From a virus: DNA of 22,119 bases. This document shows, in pieces, positions 1 to 6,577 of the stretch (its first letter is position 1; every line of letters begins with the position of its first letter). The translations under genes were made by a program, and so were the position numbers. The notes beneath the pieces were generated by a model. It was not told the origin of the DNA and searched no databases. It saw nothing but the letters and a program-made list of their open reading frames with translations. The DNA lies in IMG/VR virus record IMGVR_UViG_3300025326_000222, positions 1-22,119 of that record; one strand, given 5' to 3'.

Positions 1-230
1 TGCCCAACGGCCAGAACATCACGACCGACGAGCCGAAGTATCGCGGTGACTTCACCAAGACTCGCGCGATTGCATTCCAGATGCAAGCGGCGGGGATGGT
101 TACTCTTCTCTCGGTCATGACTGAGACTGAGCGCGATGTGTCCCGTCAGGACTGGCTCTTCGTCACGAAGATGCTCACTGGTGGTGGGACGCTGCGCCCT
201 GAGTGCGCGGTCGAACTGGCCATCGCCTAA
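1..230 (+). CDS. Major capsid protein, C-terminal end (partial)
   Basis: An open frame enters from the left edge (first whole codon at 3) and ends at TAA 228-230, giving 75 residues. The end contains YRGDFTKT, then VSRQDWLFVTKM and LRPECAVELAIA. From memory of the family, T7-like and marine podovirus major capsid proteins (HK97 fold) end in a similar way, with a region like YDIRRQGTLLVAKYAMG and then LRPECAVEL. Its place just before the tail tubular genes supports this. Lysine codons are all AAG and arginine codons nearly all CGC or CGT, as expected for a highly expressed structural gene. Only the C-terminal part is visible, so the length and start cannot be judged. Confidence 0.8.
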   Translation, partial: PNGQNITTDEPKYRGDFTKTRAIAFQMQAAGMVTLLSVMTETERDVSRQDWLFVTKMLTGGGTLRPECAVELAIA

Positions 231-252
231 TTAGAAAGGGACAAACTTTACT

Positions 253-1209
253 ATGGCACTTCGTATGCAGAGGGGCAAGCAGCCCTCCAATCGACCGTCG
301 TTTCCCCTGGACGTGGTTGCTAGCACTAGCAATCAGCGGCGCCCGGCACCGGACCCGATGGTGAATAATCCCGGCCAGGTCACTGTCAATATTGATCTTG
401 CCGATGATGCTGAGTACGTTCTCGGCGGGCTTCCCGATGAGGGAGCTATGTTCGAGTTGCGTAGAGCGGCTGATGAACGTCCATCACCGTCTCGTTTCCG
501 TGTAACCTCCAAGGCCAATCTTGCCTTTACGGCTAGCGTCCTTGATGATAGCTCCAATAACGCTATCTTTACGGTTGCTACGCCGCAAGGCATTGAGGTT
601 CAGACTGGACAGTGGGTTAAGGCTGTATTCGATACCAACCCCGGCGAGGGTCAGAATCAGTACATGCTTGTTGTGGATCAGACTGCCACTACGATAGAAT
701 GCACCTTCGCCTTCACGGCAGATGTTGCCGCTGCGGGGGCTGGCACTCTCCAGTTTGATGCAGTTGTGTTCCCCGTCGAATCTGAGGGCGTGGTCCTCTT
801 CGACTCGATCATGATTGCAGACAATCAGAATGCTGATCTTGGTACTGCCCGTAAGGGCGTGTATCGTGTTGAGTTCCTGTCCACCACGTCGCGTATGGGT
901 ATCATCGGTTCAGTCGATGCCGTCGCAACGTCAGAGTACATGAACATCAACTCCACTGACGAAGAGAACGTCAGCGTTGAAGAGGCCACCAGCGATACCG
1001 TTACTTCGCTGTTCGTCTCTAGCGGTCAGGTTCTCCTCCGCAACGGCGCAGACGTTGCCGCAAAGATGCGCGTGACCTTTTGGGCCGCCGAACATAGCGG
1101 GCTGGATCAGGACGGGCAGATGTGCCTGTTCGCCCGCAATGGCGCTCTCCGACTCCGTAACCGGAGCGGCGCCGCCGTGACAGACTTGGTTCTGTCGCGT
1201 GTTGCGTAA
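253..1209 (+). CDS. Unknown 318-aa protein after the capsid gene, probable virion component
   Basis: I do not recognise this protein. It has a basic, proline-rich N-terminus (residues 1-35), followed by a long stretch that looks like beta strands: short alternating hydrophobic segments with many V, T, F and G and few charged helices. No signal peptide, membrane segment or catalytic motif is visible. The start at 253 follows a purine run (AGAAAGGG, 233-240); an in-frame ATG at 265 has a worse spacing. It lies 22 bases after the capsid stop and ahead of a strong terminator, so it is probably transcribed with the capsid gene at high level. T7 has no gene here. A capsid decoration protein or head-tail accessory protein is a reasonable inference from position and fold type, not a demonstrated function. 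Confidence 0.85.
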   Translation: MALRMQRGKQPSNRPSFPLDVVASTSNQRRPAPDPMVNNPGQVTVNIDLADDAEYVLGGLPDEGAMFELRRAADERPSPSRFRVTSKANLAFTASVLDDSSNNAIFTVATPQGIEVQTGQWVKAVFDTNPGEGQNQYMLVVDQTATTIECTFAFTADVAAAGAGTLQFDAVVFPVESEGVVLFDSIMIADNQNADLGTARKGVYRVEFLSTTSRMGIIGSVDAVATSEYMNINSTDEENVSVEEATSDTVTSLFVSSGQVLLRNGADVAAKMRVTFWAAEHSGLDQDGQMCLFARNGALRLRNRSGAAVTDLVLSRVA

Positions 1210-1226
1210 CTCTCCTCTCTCACTCT

Positions 1227-1261
1227 TGGGCTATGGCTGAAAAGCTGTAGCCCATTTTTTT
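1227..1261 (+). terminator. Intrinsic terminator after the capsid and 318-aa genes
   Basis: TGGGCTA at 1227-1233 pairs with TAGCCCA at 1248-1254. The stem continues inward as TGGCT/AGCTG (1234-1238 with 1243-1247, two G-U pairs) and is closed by a GAAA tetraloop (1239-1242). The 12-bp hairpin is followed directly by seven T. This is a textbook rho-independent terminator on the + strand. It lies 18 bases after the stop at 1209 and probably limits read-through from the heavily expressed capsid genes into the tail genes, as the terminator after gene 10 does in T7. Confidence 0.93.
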
Positions 1262-1270
1262 CTTCATTGA

Positions 1271-1277
1271 AAGGAGG
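1271..1277 (+). promoter_or_regulatory. Shine-Dalgarno site that fixes the start at ATG 1282
   Basis: AAGGAGG at 1271-1277 is a near-perfect ribosome-binding site four bases before ATG 1282. An upstream in-frame TTG at 1267 would put this site inside the coding sequence, so 1282 is the likely start. Confidence 0.85.
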
Positions 1278-1281
1278 CGCG

Positions 1282-2925
1282 ATGCCTGCTCGAAGACAAG
1301 AAATTTCGACGCCTATTACAGAATCGCGTCTCCGGGAAATTATCACCCACCTACTGAAACAGGCGGTCAATCGTCTGGAGTTTGATATTGAAACTCTGGA
1401 GCACGGCGAACTAGTCGGGCTTACCGACGATGACCACCCACAGTACGCTCTTACTGATAAGTCCAGACCCTCACCATGGGTATCCGCTGCCGATCTCTCG
1501 ATCCGCAGCATTGCGGACTTAGGCACCCGCGATCATGACCTGCTGACCGGCCTACTTGATGATGACCATACCCAGTATATGCTGGGCGCCGGTGCAGTAA
1601 CAGATAACCGCATCCCTAGATTTGTAGGTACTGGCGGGCGCACAGTAGAGAATACACAACTTGAGATTACTGATGCCGGTGATCTAGTTATGTCCAATGG
1701 CGGGCTGCACAAAATCCACTTCGATGATGTGGTGAACGATACATTCATCTTCGCATCAGCAACGAAGCAACTTGACTTTGTGGTGGGCGGTTCCGTATTT
1801 GCCGTACTCAATGGCGATCTTACTCTACCCGATACTCCTAATACTGAATGGCTCCATCCTTTCTTCTTTGAAGGCCCTGTCTCTATTGAAGGCATCCTCT
1901 TAGTGAGGGAAATTACTCCTCCTGTGGCCGTACAGGATATGGCCATTACTGCCGGAGCAGGGTTAGGGGGCGGTGGCGGTATTCTTAGACTTACCGCCGG
2001 AGCTGGTCTGGCCGCCGCAGAAGATGGTGGTGCCCTTATAATTACCACCGGGAGTGGAACTAGCGGAATTGGGGCAGCGGCTGGCAGACTAACTCTAACC
2101 ACAGGAACTTGTGTAGGTAATGTCGGTGCTATCGCAGAACTGATTGCTGGTAATGCCCAAGGCAGCAACCGAGCTGGTGGCGCAGGACGTGTTGTCGGGG
2201 GTAATGCCTCTGGCACAGCTAAAGGCGGCGCAGTGGAACTTACTCCCGGAACCAGCCCCAGCGGGGCGGCCGGTGATGTAACCATGAATACCACCACAGC
2301 CGCTATCCTACCAGTAGGAACTACCGCACAACAGCCTGCTGCCACTAATGGTTCTGTGAGGTATGACTCTACTACTGTCAAGCTCCGAGCCGTTGAGAAT
2401 GCGGCATGGCGCGATGTATTTGATAGAGTTACTAACTTCTCCGTAACTGCACAGAGTCCCGCGGCAGCTACACGCACCTACATTACTGGTTCAGCACTTG
2501 CTGTGCCTCCTGTGAAACTCAAGGTAGGTACGTGCTTCCGATGGCGAATCAGTGTAACTAAGACAGCGGCAGGTATCGCCTCTAGTACCTATGCTATCGC
2601 TTTCGGTACAGCGGGTACTACTGCTGATACTGACCGAGTGACCTTTACTAAACCCGCCGGTACGGCCGATGCTGACGAGGGTGTAATTGAAATCAATTGC
2701 ATCATTCGTACCATCGGAGCTACAGGCGTGGCTGTGGGAGAATTTGCAATGGCCCATAATGGTAATATATTAGGGCACGCAATAATCCCCGTCCCCACGG
2801 TCAATACCATTTCGGCCGGATTTGATATGACAGTTGCAAGTCTGATTGTGGGCCTTACTGTCACGTCTGGTGCATCTGATGCGATTACCTTTCAATTGGT
2901 TCAAGCCGAGGCTTGGAATCTTTAA
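1282..2925 (+). CDS. Fibre-like virion protein (head- or tail-fibre candidate)
   Basis: 547 residues. The N-terminus (1-45) is helical. Two copies of a motif common in phage fibre proteins follow: GLTDDDHPQY at 46-55 and GLLDDDHTQY at 90-99, the second preceded by the related DHDLLTG. Residues 223-335 are a glycine-rich array of short strands (L-x-L-T-x-G-A-G type), as in stacked fibre shafts. Residues 343-377 match a common fibre element (LPVGTTAQ...NGSVRYDSTT...ENAAW). The C-terminal 150 residues look like a beta-sandwich head domain (FRWRISVTKTAAG..., ending EAWNL) of a type seen at phage fibre tips. Its place before the connector genes, away from the tail fibre gene at 14262, makes a capsid-borne fibre or second receptor-binding protein plausible. 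That role is inference. Confidence 0.8.
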   Translation: MPARRQEISTPITESRLREIITHLLKQAVNRLEFDIETLEHGELVGLTDDDHPQYALTDKSRPSPWVSAADLSIRSIADLGTRDHDLLTGLLDDDHTQYMLGAGAVTDNRIPRFVGTGGRTVENTQLEITDAGDLVMSNGGLHKIHFDDVVNDTFIFASATKQLDFVVGGSVFAVLNGDLTLPDTPNTEWLHPFFFEGPVSIEGILLVREITPPVAVQDMAITAGAGLGGGGGILRLTAGAGLAAAEDGGALIITTGSGTSGIGAAAGRLTLTTGTCVGNVGAIAELIAGNAQGSNRAGGAGRVVGGNASGTAKGGAVELTPGTSPSGAAGDVTMNTTTAAILPVGTTAQQPAATNGSVRYDSTTVKLRAVENAAWRDVFDRVTNFSVTAQSPAAATRTYITGSALAVPPVKLKVGTCFRWRISVTKTAAGIASSTYAIAFGTAGTTADTDRVTFTKPAGTADADEGVIEINCIIRTIGATGVAVGEFAMAHNGNILGHAIIPVPTVNTISAGFDMTVASLIVGLTVTSGASDAITFQLVQAEAWNL

Positions 2926-2933
2926 GGAATAAT

Positions 2934-3590
2934 ATGAACCTGTCACGATTGGAAGCGGTCAACCGCATTCTTCGTGGAGCCATGGAACATCCAGTTTCTA
3001 CGCTTGGCGAAACTACTATCAATGATACACTAGTAGCTGAGCAGATTCTGGATGAGGTCAACCAGAGGGAACAAATGGTTGGCTTCCATGTCAACACCAC
3101 CGATCAGACTTTTATCCCGGATGAGGACAACGATTTTAAGATTGTTCTCCCGAATAATACATTACAAGTCCACGGTACTAATGAGTGGATAGATCGAAGT
3201 TTCGCTCACCGTGAGGAAGATAGTATCACTCTTTTAGTTGATATCTGTCCTCCTGACGGTGATCCCTGTGTGGCTACTACGTCTTTTGAGGACGACTCCG
3301 ATGGCATCGATTTACGTATTACTACGTTGGTGCCTTTCGAGGATTTGCCTCCTCAACTACAGTTCTCAATTGTAGATCAGGCAGCCGTTGAATATCAGAT
3401 GGTAGCCCATGGTGGTGAGTCACTGAATATCATTCTGGAGAAGCGAGCGGCTCGTAGCCGAATGATTGCCCGCGCCTTCGATATGAGGATGCGGCCTAAT
3501 AATCAATTCACAGCCGGGCGCTCTCCAGGCCCGCGCAATGGCAGATCAGTTCCTCGGCCCTGGGGCCGGGGACAGTTTTGGGAAGGTTGA
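2934..3590 (+). CDS. Tail tubular protein A (adaptor, T7 gp11-like)
   Basis: 218 residues; T7 gp11 has 196. The N-terminal LEAVNRILRG...PVSTL (residues 6-24) is the typical opening of this family (LEAVNxML...G..PVSSL), followed by FHVNTTDQTFIPDEDNDFKIVLP-type text around 51-73, where the family has PD..G.I.LP. The family forms the ring that joins the portal to the tail nozzle. ATG 2934 is chosen over an upstream TTG at 2913 because TAAGGAAT at 2923-2930 gives it a ribosome-binding site and the upstream choice would overlap the fibre gene. The last 30 residues are basic and rich in P, G and R (RSPGPRNGRSVPRPWGRG) and probably disordered; T7 gp11 lacks such a tail. It is followed three bases later by its usual partner, tail tubular protein B. 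Confidence 0.88.
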   Translation: MNLSRLEAVNRILRGAMEHPVSTLGETTINDTLVAEQILDEVNQREQMVGFHVNTTDQTFIPDEDNDFKIVLPNNTLQVHGTNEWIDRSFAHREEDSITLLVDICPPDGDPCVATTSFEDDSDGIDLRITTLVPFEDLPPQLQFSIVDQAAVEYQMVAHGGESLNIILEKRAARSRMIARAFDMRMRPNNQFTAGRSPGPRNGRSVPRPWGRGQFWEG

Positions 3591-3593
3591 TAC

Positions 3594-5888
3594 ATGCCTA
3601 CGCAGGATATGAATGTGCCGTCCCTGCTGGGCGGTGTAAGTACAGTGAGCCAGAATGGACGGGCTCCCCATGAAACTACTGCCCAAGAGAATGTAGAGTT
3701 GTATCCCGACAAGGGTTGCGATAAGCGGCCCGGCACAGAGATCATCCTGGGAGAAGGCCCAGTAGGGGAACTTGATATGGATCAGGTCATTCCTGTCGCA
3801 GATCGTTTAGATGCCTATGTGTTCTGGATCAATCGTGGTCCCGATGAACAATTCTTGGTAATTGTGGACCCAAACTTGGATGATGATGGAATCATTCAAG
3901 CATTTAATCTGGAAGACGGCACTAAGGTTGCTGTATTCGATGCGAATGGCGATCCATTAGGCGATGCGGCCAGCGATAATCTTCGTGCCTACATTACGGC
4001 CGGGGCTGGAACTGCTGATGCCCGTTTACTGTTGCGGCATCTGACGGTGGAGGATAGTACTTTTATCCTCAACCGTAGTGTGCCTACGGCTCTCAAAGGC
4101 ACGGGCATTGCATATGAAACCTCGGTTGGGCAGTTCCTTCGCTTCAAGGCTAATGCGCATAACGTGACGGCCTGGAGCGATTTTGACCAGCCGCCCACTG
4201 GCACAGCCCCAATTCCTACATTTGTAGACGATGGAATGACTGTGACTAATGCTAACTACTGGTATGCCCAGGATGATGATGTGGGTTTGCCGGGCGGCTT
4301 CTATGCCGCTGTATCAACCACAGTTCCTCCTTGGTATACACGAACTGTGACCGAGGGTGCAAACTCTTGGGTTGATGAGAAAACCATGCCAATCCGTATG
4401 GACTGGAATGGCACAGAGTTCCGGGTCCAGTTTGTTGATTGGACTCCCCGCCAAAGCGGAGATTCCTTCACTAATCCCGGCCCCTCATTCATCGGCAATC
4501 CGATCAGCGACTTTGTGTTCGCTGCGGGACGCCTTTGGTTCTTTAGCGGTGAACGCATCGTATCTACTCGCCTGGATGATATCACCAACCTGTGGATCAG
4601 AAGTGTGGTTCTTCAGACCGAGAGAGACCCGATCGACACTAACCTTCGTGGCGCACGGTTCGCCTCTATTGACTTTGCCACTACATTCCGAGAGGCCATC
4701 ATTCTTCTAACCAATGGCTCACGGGAAGTGGAAATTCGGGCCAATGGTCCCATCACTCCGCAGACGGTACAACTATTTGACTCTGCGGCAGTGGAGTCTG
4801 TGAACTACTGTAGTCCTGCCCAACTTGGCGGCTCGCTATACTTTTTAGGAGAGCGAGATTTCGCCAATATTGTGTGGGAGTACTTCTACCTTGAACAGGC
4901 CGTAGCCAACCAAGCTTTCGATATCACTAACCGCGTTCATGGTTATATCCCGGCGGCATCCAGCCGCATCACCGCATCCGGCTCTACTGAGCAGTTATTC
5001 ATTATCACTGATGCTGACCCATCAATGATCTATGTGAACCGTTCCGCTTGGCAGGGACAGAATAAGGTGATGAACTCCTGGTATCGTTGGGAGTTTCAGG
5101 GTCTAGATGACAACTCCACTCGCACGATCCTAAGCATGGAGCCAGTTGGAGACTTTCTGTTCATTCTCTTTCAACACCAGGCAGGACTCTTCCTGGAGAA
5201 GATGGCTATTGGTGAACCCACTCAGGATACCGATGGTACTCCCGTACAGACTCTTGGCTATGCGTTGCGCATAGATCGGAAGTTTAAAGTACAGGGAGTA
5301 TATGATCTCATCACTGACACAACCTCTTGGACTGTTCCATTTAAGGATGCGTTCCTGGATGAGGTTGTGCTGGCAGCTACCTGGGATACGGCTGATGAAA
5401 AGGCAGCAGGTACTCGCCTCTCTGGTTTGGCGGTCGAAGTTATTGGTGATGAAACGATCATCACTATTGATGGAGATTGGACTGTCAATGAGGACAATGA
5501 TCCCGCTCCCGCCTATGTGGGACGCTCCTTCGAGGCTGCCATCACCCTAAGCGAGTTATTTGTCCGCGATTCACAAGGCCGTCCCGTGTATGGGAATATG
5601 TCCCTGCTTCGCGGGCGTATTCGCCATAGGGATGCTTCTTACTACTTCATCGAGATTACTCCTCCAGGTAGAGAAGCACTCAAACATGAATTCTTTGTAC
5701 CGTTTATTGGTTCTACACCACTGGACGGCGATCAACTGGAGCCTTATGGAGAGTTTCAGTTCCGGCTCTTGGCGCCGTCTCACAACACGGTGATTCGGAT
5801 TGTCAATGACTCGCCTTACCCTGCGGCTTGGATTGACCTGGACTTTCGTGTTCGGCTCAATTCTTCCGCTTACTCGTCGATCAAGTAA
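3594..5888 (+). CDS. Tail tubular protein B (nozzle, T7 gp12-like)
   Basis: 764 residues; T7 gp12 has 794. The N-terminus (VPSLLGGVSTVSQNGRAPHETTAQENVELYPDKGCDKRPGTE spread over residues 8-49) follows the family pattern of a short loop, GG(I/V)S, an arrangement of Q and N, and a final KRPG. The remainder is beta-rich, as expected for the nozzle propeller, with segments such as RLWFFSGERIVSTR near residue 308. The C-terminus contains a membrane-free beta domain with aromatic residues. Ribosome-binding site GGAAGG lies at 3581-3586. Gene order A then B, and the ejection proteins downstream, agree with T7. Confidence 0.88.
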   Translation: MPTQDMNVPSLLGGVSTVSQNGRAPHETTAQENVELYPDKGCDKRPGTEIILGEGPVGELDMDQVIPVADRLDAYVFWINRGPDEQFLVIVDPNLDDDGIIQAFNLEDGTKVAVFDANGDPLGDAASDNLRAYITAGAGTADARLLLRHLTVEDSTFILNRSVPTALKGTGIAYETSVGQFLRFKANAHNVTAWSDFDQPPTGTAPIPTFVDDGMTVTNANYWYAQDDDVGLPGGFYAAVSTTVPPWYTRTVTEGANSWVDEKTMPIRMDWNGTEFRVQFVDWTPRQSGDSFTNPGPSFIGNPISDFVFAAGRLWFFSGERIVSTRLDDITNLWIRSVVLQTERDPIDTNLRGARFASIDFATTFREAIILLTNGSREVEIRANGPITPQTVQLFDSAAVESVNYCSPAQLGGSLYFLGERDFANIVWEYFYLEQAVANQAFDITNRVHGYIPAASSRITASGSTEQLFIITDADPSMIYVNRSAWQGQNKVMNSWYRWEFQGLDDNSTRTILSMEPVGDFLFILFQHQAGLFLEKMAIGEPTQDTDGTPVQTLGYALRIDRKFKVQGVYDLITDTTSWTVPFKDAFLDEVVLAATWDTADEKAAGTRLSGLAVEVIGDETIITIDGDWTVNEDNDPAPAYVGRSFEAAITLSELFVRDSQGRPVYGNMSLLRGRIRHRDASYYFIEITPPGREALKHEFFVPFIGSTPLDGDQLEPYGEFQFRLLAPSHNTVIRIVNDSPYPAAWIDLDFRVRLNSSAYSSIK

Positions 5889-6577
5889 TGCCATACCAGT
5901 CAAGTTCTACAACTACTTCGGGCGAGATGACCCACGCCCAGCGGAGGGCCGCACAAGAGGCCCGTATCGCTGCGGGGCGGGCTGGGCGAGGCCGGGGCGG
6001 GTCCAGCAGGACTTCCGCTCAGAACAGTGTATCTAACATCGTCTCAGCTATGGCCGGTCTAGCAGCCAGGGCCACACAGGCGGCGAATGCCCAGCGGCTT
6101 CAAATCGCTAGAGGCAATATCGCGGCCGGTGAGGCCCAGCTAGAACGGGAAGAGACGGTGCAGAGGCGAGCAATCGCCCGATCCCTCGACCAGCACCTGG
6201 GAGCTGCTGCCGCCTCCGCATCCTTTCGCGGAGCAGGTGGTCGCTCGGCTGAGCAGGGGGCTTATGCAGCTTCACTACAGGCCGCCGATGAGGCGGCTGT
6301 AGTAGCAGGCAATCGGGCGGCCAACTCGGCAGCGCTTGCGGCTCACTTCCAGGTGATGCTGGACGACCCATACCTCTCTGCGATCCAGGGCGGGATGGAG
6401 GGCTACCAGCTTGGGAACCAAATCGCTGCGAGTCTCGCTAACCAGTCCGAAGTTATACGGACTCAAACCTCAGTCAATGTTGGTCCCTTCGGTGGGGCAT
6501 CAGAGACTGCACAGACCGTATTCACCCCTGGCTTTGATTTGAGCCAGTTGTTCGATCTTTATGTGGGAGGGTTCTAA
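5888..6577 (+). CDS. Internal virion protein (T7 gp14-like ejection protein)
   Basis: 229 residues; T7 gp14 has 196. The first A of its ATG is the last A of the TAA of the nozzle gene (TAATG), which implies coupled translation. Residues 1-45 are basic and rich in A, R, G and S. Residues 55-155 are alanine-rich and helical (ARATQAANAQRLQIARGNIAAGEAQ, then a stretch with RGAGGRSAEQGAYA in place of the gp14-family GESML.GSSM.R). Residues 165-229 are glycine- and phenylalanine-rich. In T7, gp14 is ejected first and forms a channel in the outer membrane. The assignment rests on length, composition, the weak central resemblance and order; no single catalytic motif exists to confirm it. Confidence 0.72.
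   Translation: MPYQSSSTTTSGEMTHAQRRAAQEARIAAGRAGRGRGGSSRTSAQNSVSNIVSAMAGLAARATQAANAQRLQIARGNIAAGEAQLEREETVQRRAIARSLDQHLGAAAASASFRGAGGRSAEQGAYAASLQAADEAAVVAGNRAANSAALAAHFQVMLDDPYLSAIQGGMEGYQLGNQIAASLANQSEVIRTQTSVNVGPFGGASETAQTVFTPGFDLSQLFDLYVGGF

Noticed and set aside
1533-2477. 314-codon open frame on the - strand
   Set aside because: It is antisense to the glycine- and alanine-rich fibre gene, whose GC-periodic codons create a long P, A and S-rich shadow. The sense frame has clear motifs and a ribosome-binding site.
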